From: Bifidobacterium sp. UBA6881
GTDB taxonomy: Bacteria; Actinomycetota; Actinomycetes; Actinomycetales; Bifidobacteriaceae
NCBI GenBank assembly: GCA_002451435.1
Contig: DKCF01000006.1
Coordinates: 1-32,203, forward strand
Length of the DNA stretch: 32,203 nucleotides
Direction of reading: 5' to 3'
In this document: positions 23,707-31,639 of the stretch, in pieces
How the letters are laid out: every line of letters starts with the position of its first letter
How positions within the stretch are numbered: position 1 is the first letter of the stretch
Program-made: the position numbers and the translations under genes
Notes under the pieces: generated by a model
Told to the model about the DNA's origin: nothing
Seen by the model: the letters and a program-made list of their open reading frames with translations, nothing else
Database searches by the model: none

Positions 23707-24651
23707 TCACTCGCCGGGCGTATTGATCTCCGGCTTGCTGATCGCGCCGTCCTCGACGCCCCAATACTTGAGGATCTTCAGATACGTGCCGTCATCGATG
23801 AGCTTCTGCAGCGCGGCCTGCACGGCCTTGTCCATCTGACTGTCGCCCTTCTTGATGACGATGCCTTCGGGAGCGACGCCCTCGACCTTGCCCAAGGTCT
23901 CCAAAGCGCCATCGGTCTGCGCGATGGCGTAGCCGGCGACCGGCGAATCCGCGTAGAACACATCGGCCTTGCCGGTGACGACGTTGGTGGTCACATCGGT
24001 CTGCAGCTTGCTGGAGATCACGTCCATCTCGGGCTTGCCGTCGGCCTTGCACTGCTTGGCCATCTTGTTCGCCTCGGTCTCCTGCATGGTGGCGGTCTGC
24101 ACGGCCACCTTCTTGCCGCACAGGTCAGAGGTGTCGACCTTGTTCGGATTGCCCTTCTTCACCGCCCATGATGAGCCGGCGTCGAAGTGGCTGACGAAGT
24201 CGACGGCCTCAAGACGCTCCTTGGTGACGGTGAACGAGGAGATGCCGATATCGTATTTCGCGCCGACCGCGGGAATGATCGAATCGAAATTCGCGGTCTC
24301 GGGGTCGGCCTTCAGTCCGAACACGCCCGCCAAGGCCTTCGCGATGTCGACGTCGAAGCCGACCGGCGTCTTGCCGTCGGAGGCGAGGAATTCCGCCGGC
24401 GCATACGAGGTGTCCATGCCGATGGTCAGCTTGCCGTCCTTGGTGACGTAATCAGGCAGCATCTTGGCGATATCGTCGTCCTTCTTCACGCCGGACACAT
24501 CGTAGCCGGTCAGCTCGCTCGACTTCGCGCCGGACTTGCCGGCGGACGCGTCGTCGCTGCCATCGGTGGTGCCGCATGCCGCGGTGCCGAACACCATGGC
24601 CGCGCTCAGCACGCATGCGGCCGTGGCCCTGAGAATCCTTTTCGATTGCAT
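23707..24651 (-). CDS. Amino-acid-binding lipoprotein, family 3 (paralogue 3)
   Basis: 314 residues from ATG 24651, the same length as paralogue 2. An in-frame ATG at 24705 exists but would sit almost on the candidate promoter; AAGAAGG-rich sequence precedes 24651. Lipobox GTAAC (C26), acidic tether, then a family 3 domain with TSYAPAEFLASDGKTPVGFDVD, SIIPAVGAKYDIGISSFTVT and ADSPVAGYAIAQT. Differences from paralogue 2 cluster in ligand-lobe segments such as VDFVSHFDAGSSWAVKK, against VDFVSIFKAGSTWVVKK, which suggests divergence of ligand preference. It has its own promoter. Confidence 0.93.
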   Translation of the reverse strand: MQSKRILRATAACVLSAAMVFGTAACGTTDGSDDASAGKSGAKSSELTGYDVSGVKKDDDIAKMLPDYVTKDGKLTIGMDTSYAPAEFLASDGKTPVGFDVDIAKALAGVFGLKADPETANFDSIIPAVGAKYDIGISSFTVTKERLEAVDFVSHFDAGSSWAVKKGNPNKVDTSDLCGKKVAVQTATMQETEANKMAKQCKADGKPEMDVISSKLQTDVTTNVVTGKADVFYADSPVAGYAIAQTDGALETLGKVEGVAPEGIVIKKGDSQMDKAVQAALQKLIDDGTYLKILKYWGVEDGAISKPEINTPGE

Positions 24652-24700
24652 ATCCTTCTTGCCTTCTTCTTGCTCGAATCCATTTCTCGATTGAACTCGA

Positions 24701-24728
24701 ATCATAGAATAGGTGCGGCAAGCTACAA
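24701..24728 (-). promoter_or_regulatory. Candidate promoter of paralogue 3
   Basis: On the minus strand, TTGTAG (plus 24723-24728), 16 bases, TATGAT (plus 24701-24706), about 50 bases before the start codon. The -10 matches consensus at five of six positions; the -35 is poor. Confidence 0.5.
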
Positions 24729-24797
24729 ATAGATGAACAATCCGGTCGAAGCGGCCATATTCCGTAAAAAATCTATTTCACGAATCGCAGAATGCAA

Positions 24798-24840
24798 AAC
24801 GTCTGGCTTCCTTTCATGCCGTGGAAGGAAACCAGACGTT
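24798..24840 (-). terminator. Terminator of smpB
   Basis: 16-bp stem (24798-24813 with 24825-24840) with one G-U pair in the minus-strand RNA, followed on that strand by TTTTG. It lies 44 bases beyond the smpB stop. Confidence 0.82.
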
Positions 24841-24883
24841 CTGAGCACCTACCGGATGCCTGCATGATGCAATCAGGACGGAT

Positions 24884-25363
24884 TCAGCGCACCATTTTGT
24901 TCGCGTACCGCATGGCACGCAGGGCCTCGCGCTTGTCCTGCGCCTCACGCAGCGCCTGACGCTTGTCGAATTCCTTCTTGCCTCGTGCGAGCGCGATTTC
25001 CGCCTTGACGCGGCCATCCTTGAAATACAGGCTGAGCGGAATGATGGTGAAGCCCTTCGCCTGGGTCTGACGCGCGAGCTTGTCGATCTGCGCGGCGTGC
25101 AGCAGCAGCTTGCGCTTGCGCTTCGGCGCGTGGTTGTTCCATGTGCCGTTGAGGTATTCGGGAATGTTGGCGCCTTCCAACCAGATCTCGCCACGCCTGT
25201 CGATGGTGATGAACGATTCCGCCAATGACGCGCGTCCTTCGCGCAGGGATTTCACCTCGGTGCCGGTCAATACCAGTCCGGCCTCGTATTTGTCTTCGAT
25301 GGCATAGTCGTGACGCGCCTTCTTGTTCTGCGCGATCATCTTGGTTCCCTGTTCCTTGGCCAT
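24884..25363 (-). CDS. smpB: SsrA-binding protein SmpB
   Basis: 159 residues, the standard length. The oligonucleotide-binding barrel begins KKARHDYAIEDKYEAGLVLTGTEVKSLREGRASL, the family signature, and continues through NHAPKRKRKLLLH. The basic C-terminal tail (KKEFDKRQALREAQDKREALRAMRYANK) is the part that follows tmRNA into the decoding site. It binds tmRNA to rescue stalled ribosomes. AAGGAGG precedes ATG 25363 at ideal spacing. It lies 72 bases after the CHAP hydrolase gene and has a terminator of its own. The tmRNA gene is not in this window. Confidence 0.97.
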   Translation of the reverse strand: MAKEQGTKMIAQNKKARHDYAIEDKYEAGLVLTGTEVKSLREGRASLAESFITIDRRGEIWLEGANIPEYLNGTWNNHAPKRKRKLLLHAAQIDKLARQTQAKGFTIIPLSLYFKDGRVKAEIALARGKKEFDKRQALREAQDKREALRAMRYANKMVR

Positions 25364-25435
25364 TGTTTCCCTCCTTTCGTCCGATTCGACAATGCGCCGC
25401 CGGCACCATGTGCCGACGACGCGATGCCAGCGATT

Positions 25436-26932
25436 TCAGTAGTGGATGTACTGGTATGCGCCGGAATTGGAAATGGTCTCGTATGCCGGGAAGGTGGAGA
25501 ATCCGGTGCCGCCTTCGGAGATCAGCACCGAGCCGTCCGAGTTCACACGTTCCACGACGGCGACGTGGCCATACTGCCAGTCGGCGGTCCAATGGCCTCC
25601 GACGCTTTGGCCGCGCGCGAACACCATGGCCGCGCCGACATGCGGCGTGTTGTTGACCAGATACCCCAAGCTGCGCGCGGTGTTCGCCCAGTCTCCGCCA
25701 TTGCCCATGTAGGAGCCCACCGGAAGGCTGAGCTGGGAACGGCGCAGATACGCCCACAACGTGCATTGACGTGCCGGGTATGCGGAACCGCCCACCGTGT
25801 TGCCGGTGTTATGCCCATAGCAGTATCCGGAGCCTGCCGGGCAGTTGCCGGGAACCGAATAGTTCATACCGCTGGCGCCGCCGCTGTTGCCCGAATTCGA
25901 GCTGCCCGAGTTACTGGAACCGCTCGAACCGCTGGAAGCCGAACCGCCGGAGCTGCCGCCACTGGAAGCACCGCCGCTCGAACCGCCGGCGGAGCCACCG
26001 CTTGAGGAGCCGGAGGACTGCGACGAACCGCCGCTGACCTGCTGCTGGTTGTTGCCCGGAGTGGCCGCGGCGCTGCTGCTGTTCGCGTATTGGCTGTTCA
26101 TCGCGTCGATCTGCGACTTCATGGAGACGATCTCGGCCGCTTCCTTTGCGCTTTGCGTGGTCAGCTGGCTTTTCTGCGATTCCAGCTTTTCGCGTTTCGC
26201 CGTACCCTCATCGCGCAACTGTTGCAGTTCGGCCTGCTTGTCGCTTGCCGCGTCGGCGGCCTGCTGCGCGGCATCGGCCTGCTTGTCGGCCTCGGCCTTC
26301 AACTGGGTGATCTTGGTTTCGATGGCGCTGAGACGCTGCTTGCGGTTCATCGACGTGTTCAACTCGTTCGCGGCGTCGGAGGCCGCGTTCGCCTCACTGC
26401 GGGTGACGGCCGCCTCGGACTGCATCTTGCTGACGAATTCGTCCGTCGTGGTGGCGTTGGTGACCACGTCGAGCACGTCGGAGGCGTCGGAGCCGTGGAA
26501 GCTCTCCCTGGCAAGCTGCGCGACCGCGGCCTTGGCGTCATCGTAGTTCGCGCCGGTCTGCTCGATCTCCTTTTCCAGATCCTCCTTGTCCTGCTGGGCC
26601 GCGGTCAGTCGTTCCGCGGTGGCCTCGGCCTGGCTTTTCGCCTGTTGCGCGGCCTGCTGCGCGGATTCGGCGGCCTTCACCGCCGCGGGAATCTGATTGT
26701 CGTTCAAATCGGCAAGCTGCAGGACGATGTCGGCCAGATCGCTGCTCACGCCGGCGAGCTGTGCCTTCAGCTTGGCATGGTCGGCGACCTTCGACTGGTA
26801 TTCGGATACGCTCACGGCCTTGGCTTCAGGCGCCGGCGCGGTCATCGTGGCCATGCCCGCGGCGCACAGCATCGTGGCCGACAGCATGACGCCCACGATG
26901 GAACGTGTCCTGCGAATTACATTTCTTGACAT
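25436..26932 (-). CDS. Secreted coiled-coil/CHAP peptidoglycan hydrolase, PcsB-like layout
   Basis: 498 residues from ATG 26932, with AGGAAGG 6 bases upstream; a longer open frame to 27037 would run across the promoter. Signal peptide about 1-40. Residues about 45-295 are Ala/Gln/Glu/Lys-rich with few prolines, a long coiled coil in two halves (VSEYQSKVADHAKLKAQL onward). A Ser/Gly-rich linker of about 55 residues follows. The CHAP domain (about 370-498) has C390 in QCTLWAYLRR, H456 in YGHVAVVE and E473 in ISEGG as the likely catalytic set. Such enzymes cut peptide bridges or stems in peptidoglycan. The coiled-coil plus CHAP order and the place next to ftsX are those of PcsB, which FtsEX activates at the septum; activation here is inferred. 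No transmembrane or wall-sorting tail. Confidence 0.9.
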   Translation of the reverse strand: MSRNVIRRTRSIVGVMLSATMLCAAGMATMTAPAPEAKAVSVSEYQSKVADHAKLKAQLAGVSSDLADIVLQLADLNDNQIPAAVKAAESAQQAAQQAKSQAEATAERLTAAQQDKEDLEKEIEQTGANYDDAKAAVAQLARESFHGSDASDVLDVVTNATTTDEFVSKMQSEAAVTRSEANAASDAANELNTSMNRKQRLSAIETKITQLKAEADKQADAAQQAADAASDKQAELQQLRDEGTAKREKLESQKSQLTTQSAKEAAEIVSMKSQIDAMNSQYANSSSAAATPGNNQQQVSGGSSQSSGSSSGGSAGGSSGGASSGGSSGGSASSGSSGSSNSGSSNSGNSGGASGMNYSVPGNCPAGSGYCYGHNTGNTVGGSAYPARQCTLWAYLRRSQLSLPVGSYMGNGGDWANTARSLGYLVNNTPHVGAAMVFARGQSVGGHWTADWQYGHVAVVERVNSDGSVLISEGGTGFSTFPAYETISNSGAYQYIHY

Positions 26933-26966
26933 GAAAGCCTTCCTGAACATATTGGCACTGCTCGGC

Positions 26967-26994
26967 ATTATACAGAACGCATCTCGAAATCCAA
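26967..26994 (-). promoter_or_regulatory. Strong promoter of the CHAP hydrolase gene
   Basis: On the minus strand, TTGGAT (plus 26989-26994), 16 bases, perfect TATAAT (plus 26967-26972). Transcription would start near 26960, about 28 bases before the start codon, so the gene is not wholly dependent on ftsEX transcription. Confidence 0.72.
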
Positions 26995-27071
26995 GCGGCG
27001 TTCGCTGGGAACCATCCGTCCCCGCGCACGCCGCCATGAACGTCGATTCGCACGTGCGGTACCCTATCTGG

Positions 27072-27995
27072 TCAGACCTTGAGATACTTCCTCAAAGAGA
27101 ATCCGGAGGCGATGATGGAAAGCAGCACCGCGCCGACAATCAGCGCCGGGGCGACCATCCATACCGACCGCTGCGTGATCAACGGTATCCATTGCACGTT
27201 TTTGGCGAGCCAATCGGTGATGAACACCTTCACGATGCCGCCCAGAGCCGCGGACGCGAGCACCGAGCCGAGCAACGACGCGAACACGCCTTCCAGGATG
27301 AACGGCAATCGAATCGTCCAATTCGACGCACCGACCAGACGCATGATCTCCGTCTCGTTCTTTCGGGACGCGGCGCTCATGCGGATGGTCGTGCCCGTCA
27401 GCAGAATCGCGACGACGACCATCACGCCCGCAAGCACCACAGCCACCGCGGTGGCGCGATTGAGCACGGTGAACACCGGATCGAAGATCTTGCGCTGGTC
27501 CTGCACCTCCTCGACGCCGTTGCGTCCGCTCAGGATTTCGGAGACCACCTGGTATTTGGTCGGATCGCTGAGTTTCAGGCGCAACGACGCCTGCATATCG
27601 GCGGCGGTCAGCGTTCTGCCTTGGTAGACGCCATTGGGGTATTGCTTGAGGAACGTGTTCTTGTAGAAGTCCTCGCGGCTCACGTAGGTGATTTTGGAGA
27701 CGACCTTGCCGGCCTCGTCATGGATGAGGTTCTCCAGATCGACGATCTCCTGATCGGTCGGCGCGGCGCCCGTCGAGCAGGTGGCCGCCTGGCTGGTGCC
27801 ATCAGGGCACAGCCACACCACGACCTCGACCTTGTCGTACCACTCCCCTTTGGCCTGGTTGACCTGCACCTGCATCAGCGTGGAGGCGCCGATGAACAGG
27901 AAGGAGATGAAGGTGACCAACGTGACGGAGATGATCATCGACACGTTGCGGGTGAGGCTGCTCCATGTTTCGGAAAGGATGAAACGCAAACGCAT
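27072..27995 (-). CDS. ftsX: Cell-division ABC transporter permease-like protein FtsX
   Basis: 307 residues, normal length. N-terminal segment MRLRFILSETWSSLTRNVSM is the FtsX signature. Four membrane helices: about 20-42, then a large outer loop (about 45-170), then helices near 180-200, 230-255 and 280-300. The outer loop, which in other bacteria contacts the peptidoglycan hydrolase, has a two-Cys segment (CPDGTSQAATC). With FtsE it forms a membrane complex that regulates septal wall hydrolysis rather than transporting a solute. Its ATG shares one base with the ftsE stop (TGATG), so the two are translationally coupled. The CHAP hydrolase gene is next downstream. Confidence 0.96.
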   Translation of the reverse strand: MRLRFILSETWSSLTRNVSMIISVTLVTFISFLFIGASTLMQVQVNQAKGEWYDKVEVVVWLCPDGTSQAATCSTGAAPTDQEIVDLENLIHDEAGKVVSKITYVSREDFYKNTFLKQYPNGVYQGRTLTAADMQASLRLKLSDPTKYQVVSEILSGRNGVEEVQDQRKIFDPVFTVLNRATAVAVVLAGVMVVVAILLTGTTIRMSAASRKNETEIMRLVGASNWTIRLPFILEGVFASLLGSVLASAALGGIVKVFITDWLAKNVQWIPLITQRSVWMVAPALIVGAVLLSIIASGFSLRKYLKV

Positions 27996-29275
27996 CAGTG
28001 GTTCTCCTTAGCTTCCTCGGTTTCCCCGTTGCGGGTTTCCTCGCCACGGGTCTCGCCGCGATCCGCGGTGCCGGCGGATTCAGCCTGCTGCGAGGATTCC
28101 GTTCCCTGCGAAGCCGGCGATGCCGGAGGGGCCGGCGGTGCCGGCGGAACCGGCGAGACGGGCGCCGCATCGGTCGTGGGTGCCGTGCTGGCAGGCGCCG
28201 CATCGGTCGGCGCCGCATCGGTTTCCTGGTTCGTAGCGGATTCGGCGAGGTTCAGCCCCTTGCCCCAGGTCATGGTCGTTTCCGCGGGCGCGAATGCCTC
28301 GCCGTAACGTCCGGTGCGACCGTTGTGCACGGTCCGGGCCAGACGCGCGATTCCGGAATCGCCGCTGCCGTTGGTGACGGCGTCCGCCACGATGTTGACC
28401 GCGTTCGCCGCGGTTTCGGCGCGGTTCGAGCCTTCGACGTTGACCATGCCGATCGTCGGAGCGTCGGCGGATGGAGCCGCCACGCCATGCCCGGAGCCCT
28501 GCGGACGGTATTTCGCGTCGTTCCGCTGGCCGCCGCCCAACGCCTGATGCGCCTTGGAAGCGACTTCGGCATCAGGGAAATACAGTGCGGAATCGTAGGA
28601 ACCGTGTTCCTCGTCGCGCACGATCCGGCCGTTGTGCAGTTCGACCACGCGCTTGCGCATGGAGTTGACGATCTCCTCGTTGTGCGTGGCCATGACGACG
28701 GTGGTTCCCGTGCGGTTGATGGCGTCCAGCACCTCCATGATGCCGAGCGAGGTGGTCGGATCGAGGTTGCCGGTGGGCTCGTCGGCGAGCAGAATCTGCG
28801 GATGGTTCACATATGCGCGGGCGATGGCCACACGCTGCGCCTCGCCGCCGGAAAGCTCCTGCGGGTAGTTGTTCTCCTTGCCGGTGAGCCCAACGGTCTC
28901 CAGCACCTTCGGCACCAACGATTTGATGGAGGAACGGCTGGTGCCGATCACTTCCAATGCGAACGCGACGTTCTCCCACACCGTTTTGTTGTTCAGCAGC
29001 TTGTAGTCCTGGAACACAAAGCCGATGGTGCGGCGGTAATGCGGCACCTGCCGCGTCGACAGACGGCGCAGATCGTTGCCGCCGACGTGGATCTCACCGT
29101 CGGTGGCCTCCTCCTCACGCAGCAGCAGACTCAGCAATGTGGTTTTGCCGGAGCCGGAAGCGCCCACCAGAAAGACGAAATCACCTCGTTTGACGTTGAG
29201 ACTGATGTCGTCCAATGCGGGACGAGTGCTCTTCGGATAGACCTTGCTCACGTGTTCCAGCGAAATCAGCGCCAT
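27995..29275 (-). CDS. ftsE: Cell-division ATP-binding protein FtsE with ~200-residue C-terminal extension
   Basis: 426 residues against about 220-230 for usual FtsE. Residues 1-224 are a complete ATPase: Walker A GASGSGKTT (38-46), Q-loop FVFQDYKLL, signature LSGGEAQRVA (141-150), Walker B ILLADEP (161-167), His switch ATHNEE. The rest is low-complexity: an Ala/Asn/Gly part, an Ala/Pro/Thr/Ser part with repeated TDAAP units, and an acidic Glu/Arg end. It should stay in the cytoplasm and lacks any recognisable domain. The reading frame is continuous and joins ftsX by a one-base overlap, so the tail is not a frameshift artefact. It powers FtsX at the division site; what the tail does is unknown. 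Confidence 0.95.
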   Translation of the reverse strand: MALISLEHVSKVYPKSTRPALDDISLNVKRGDFVFLVGASGSGKTTLLSLLLREEEATDGEIHVGGNDLRRLSTRQVPHYRRTIGFVFQDYKLLNNKTVWENVAFALEVIGTSRSSIKSLVPKVLETVGLTGKENNYPQELSGGEAQRVAIARAYVNHPQILLADEPTGNLDPTTSLGIMEVLDAINRTGTTVVMATHNEEIVNSMRKRVVELHNGRIVRDEEHGSYDSALYFPDAEVASKAHQALGGGQRNDAKYRPQGSGHGVAAPSADAPTIGMVNVEGSNRAETAANAVNIVADAVTNGSGDSGIARLARTVHNGRTGRYGEAFAPAETTMTWGKGLNLAESATNQETDAAPTDAAPASTAPTTDAAPVSPVPPAPPAPPASPASQGTESSQQAESAGTADRGETRGEETRNGETEEAKENH

Positions 29276-29372
29276 CGAACTCCCCCTTTATTGCCGGTTT
29301 ATCTGTTGCCCGTCCCGGCCGAAGACGTTTTACGCTTTCGGCTGAGACGATGCCTGCCGTTATGCCCGAACC

Positions 29373-30503
29373 TTAGTTTTCCGATTCTTCGGCGGCCGCG
29401 CGACGCTGTTCGTGACGCCAGCGGATGCCCGCCTCGATGAACGCGTCGATGTCACCGTCGAACACGGCCTGGGTCTGCGAGGTCTCGTATCCGGTGCGCA
29501 GATCCTTGACCATCTGGTACGGATGCAGCACGTAGGAACGCATCTGGTCGCCCCAGCTGGCCTTGATGTCGCCGGCGAGCTCCTTCTTCTTCTTGGCCTC
29601 CTGCTCGTGGCGCAGCACCAGCAGTCGGGACTGCAGCACGGCCATGGCGGCGGCGCGGTTCTGGATCTGCGAGCGCTCGTCCTGCATGGTCACGACGATG
29701 CCGGTCGGGATGTGGGTGATGCGCACCGCGGAGTACGTGGTGTTCACGCCCTGGCCGCCGGGGCCGGAGGAGCAGTAGGTGTCGACGCGGATTTCGGAAT
29801 CCGGCACGTCGATGTGGTCGGTGGCCTCGACCAGCGGCACGACCTCCACGGCGGCGAAGCTGGTCTGGCGGCGGCCCTGGTTGTCGAACGGGGAGATGCG
29901 CACCAGGCGGTGCGTGCCGCCTTCCACGCTCATGCGTCCGTAGGCGTAGGGAGCGTCCACCTGGAACGTGGCGGACTTGATGCCGGCCTCTTCCGCATAG
30001 GAGGTGTCCATCACCTTGGCCTTGTAGCCGTTGCGCTCAGCCCAGCGCAGATACATGCGCAGCAGCATCTGCGCGAAGTCCGCGGCATCGACGCCACCGG
30101 CGCCGGAGCGGATCGTCACGACGGCGGAACGCTCGTCGTATTCGCCGTCGAGCAGGGTCTGGATCTCCATGTCGTCGAGGTCCTTCTGAATGCTCTCCAC
30201 CTCGGCGCGCGCCTCGGCGAGCGTGTCGGCGTCGTCTTCCTCCCGGCCGAGTTCAACGAGGGTCTCCACATCCTCGATGCGCTGGCCGGCGGAGGCGAGG
30301 CGCTTGAGCTGGGACTGCACGGCGGAAAGCTTGCTGGTCACCTTCTGCGCGTGTTCGGGATCGTCCCACAGGCCCGGTTCCGCGGCCTGCGTTTCGAGTT
30401 CCTTGGCCTGTGCCTTGAGACGGTCGACGTCGAGGGCCTTGGAAATGGATTCGTACTTGGCGCGAGCCTCGCCAATCGCGTGGGAATAATCAAATTCTGC
30501 CAT
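29373..30503 (-). CDS. prfB: Peptide chain release factor 2
   Basis: 376 residues, full length. Anticodon-like tripeptide SPF in RISPFDNQGRRQTSF marks a UGA/UAA-reading factor, and the GGQ loop SSGPGGQGVNTTYSAVRITH is intact. The N-terminal helical domain (about 1-110) includes the WDDPEHAQKV segment typical of RF2. The reading frame runs straight through the region where many bacteria have the +1 programmed frameshift, so that autoregulation is absent here. The start ATG 30503 lacks a strong ribosome site; a TATGGT hexamer ends 8 bases before it, so a leaderless message is possible but weakly supported. About 97 bases separate it from ftsE downstream. Confidence 0.97.
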   Translation of the reverse strand: MAEFDYSHAIGEARAKYESISKALDVDRLKAQAKELETQAAEPGLWDDPEHAQKVTSKLSAVQSQLKRLASAGQRIEDVETLVELGREEDDADTLAEARAEVESIQKDLDDMEIQTLLDGEYDERSAVVTIRSGAGGVDAADFAQMLLRMYLRWAERNGYKAKVMDTSYAEEAGIKSATFQVDAPYAYGRMSVEGGTHRLVRISPFDNQGRRQTSFAAVEVVPLVEATDHIDVPDSEIRVDTYCSSGPGGQGVNTTYSAVRITHIPTGIVVTMQDERSQIQNRAAAMAVLQSRLLVLRHEQEAKKKKELAGDIKASWGDQMRSYVLHPYQMVKDLRTGYETSQTQAVFDGDIDAFIEAGIRWRHEQRRAAAEESEN

Positions 30504-30700
30504 CGTTTACACCATACATTTCTTACTGTGTTTTTCGTGTTCTGACATGGAGCCGCTCACAGCCCCCGCACAATTCATGGGATGTGTTCCACGTGCTTTC
30601 GGACTTCTCCCGTTCACGAGCCGCGAACCTGCCCGTGCCCTCGCGCGTCGCATCGCGCCGGAGAAGATAAGCCCGCTTCGAACCGTGCGGACAGCAGAGG

Positions 30701-30832
30701 TCAAAGACCCGCGTAGATAGCGGGAATGACCAGACTCAGAAGCATCGCCGCGGCGATGACGATGCACACCGTGCGCACCATGGTGCGGCGACGGCGTTCC
30801 CGCTGCTCGCGTTCGCTTCTGAAGTCACTCAT
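30701..30832 (-). CDS. Small single-span membrane protein, 43 residues
   Basis: ATG 30832 to TGA 30701. The N-terminus MSDFRSEREQRERRRR is highly charged and basic, followed by one hydrophobic helix (VRTVCIVIAAAMLLSLVIPAIYAGL). The positive side would stay inside, so the C-terminus would face out. I chose this start because TATACT lies 8 bases upstream, the right distance for a -10 element giving a transcript that begins at or next to the ATG; there is no ribosome-binding sequence. It stands between rlmH and prfB. I recall short proteins of this layout in actinobacteria but assign no function. Confidence 0.65.
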   Translation of the reverse strand: MSDFRSEREQRERRRRTMVRTVCIVIAAAMLLSLVIPAIYAGL

Positions 30833-30838
30833 ACGGCA

Positions 30839-30846
30839 TGAGTATA
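30839..30846 (-). promoter_or_regulatory. Candidate -10 element for a leaderless transcript
   Basis: On the minus strand TATACT (plus-strand AGTATA, about 30841-30846) is followed after 8 bases by the ATG of the 43-residue gene. No good -35 is seen. Confidence 0.45.
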
Positions 30847-30959
30847 CGCAACCGCTTCTACTTTGCCTGAATGCGGGCGACGGCGCGCCCACCGTTCCGC
30901 ACCGGCCGGCGCGCTTCGCGTCGTCACGGATATCGGCTTGCGCGGTGACGCCTCCGAAA

Positions 30960-31439
30960 TCACTTATGGTAGGGCTCGCCGGCGTTGATCTTGTACGCGC
31001 GGTAGATCTGTTCCAACAGGATGACGCGCATCAGCTGGTGCGGGAACGTCATCTTCGAGAAGCTCAGCAAATAGTCGGCGCGCTTGAGTATCGCAGGATC
31101 AAGCCCGAGCGAGCCGCCGATGATGAGCTGGATGTGGCTGGTGCCGTGCAGTCCGAGGTCGTTGATTTTCGCGGCGAGCTGTTCGCTGGTGAGCTGCCTG
31201 CCCTCGATGGCCAACGCGATGACGTAGGCGTCGTCGCGGATGTGCTTGGCGATGCGTTCGCCTTCTTTGGCTTTGATCTGCCGTTCCATGCCTTCGCTGG
31301 CATGTTCCGGGGTTTTCTCGTCGGCGACTTCGACGATGTCGAGCTTGCAGTACCGGCCCAGTCGTTTCGAATATTCCTCGATGGCGTCGCGCAGGTACCG
31401 TTCCTTCACCTTGCCGACGGTGATCAATGTGATTCTCAA
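30960..31439 (-). CDS. rlmH: 23S rRNA (pseudouridine1915-N3)-methyltransferase RlmH
   Basis: 159 residues from TTG at 31439, the exact length and beginning (RITLITVGKVKERYLRDAIEEYSKRL) of the family; no ATG fits, as the upstream in-frame ATG at 31706 would add about 90 unrelated residues. SPOUT fold with the SAM-binding knot: LIIGGSLGLDPAI near 105-118 and FSKMTFPHQLMRVILLEQIYRAYKINAGEPYHK at the C-terminus, both diagnostic. It methylates the pseudouridine at position 1915 of 23S rRNA helix 69 in whole 70S ribosomes. A four-codon frame ATG GGG AAC GAT TGA ends on the TTG, so reinitiation may set the start. The 275 bases upstream to dapD are non-coding. Confidence 0.95.
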   Translation of the reverse strand: MRITLITVGKVKERYLRDAIEEYSKRLGRYCKLDIVEVADEKTPEHASEGMERQIKAKEGERIAKHIRDDAYVIALAIEGRQLTSEQLAAKINDLGLHGTSHIQLIIGGSLGLDPAILKRADYLLSFSKMTFPHQLMRVILLEQIYRAYKINAGEPYHK

Positions 31440-31506
31440 TCGTTCCCCATTCGCTTGGCGTTCCGATGATCCACATTCACGATACCGATATTCACCGTCA
31501 ATGACG

Positions 31507-31547
31507 CGATGGTGGTCGGGAACCATCATGATTCCCGACCACCATCG
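31507..31547. terminator. Strong hairpin between dapD and rlmH
   Basis: A perfect 16-bp stem (31507-31522 with 31532-31547, 9-base loop). It is about 165 bases past the dapD stop and 68 before the rlmH start. No U-tract follows on the minus strand, so it may slow, process or partly end the dapD transcript. Confidence 0.6.
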
Positions 31548-31617
31548 TTCATGATTCCGCGGGAATTCGCGGACGGTCGGCAGATGCGACGGCCATTCCC
31601 ATCCGTTTCCGTGAATC

Positions 31618-31639
31618 CCATGGAACGCATGTTCCATGG
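31618..31639. repeat. Short inverted repeat in the dapD-rlmH gap
   Basis: CCATGGAAC (31618-31626) and GTTCCATGG (31631-31639) are perfect inverted arms around GCAT. A second small pair, CCGCGG twice, lies just beyond (31655-31680). Function unknown; a protein-binding site or RNA hairpin are both possible. Confidence 0.45.

Noticed and set aside
25880..26030. Repetitive DNA that could pass for a direct-repeat array
   Set aside because: It encodes the Ser/Gly linker of the CHAP protein; the similarity comes from repeated Ser and Gly codons, with no constant repeat and spacer.
29373..30503. Programmed +1 frameshift in prfB
   Set aside because: The frame is continuous from start to stop and no in-frame UGA interrupts the N-terminal part.
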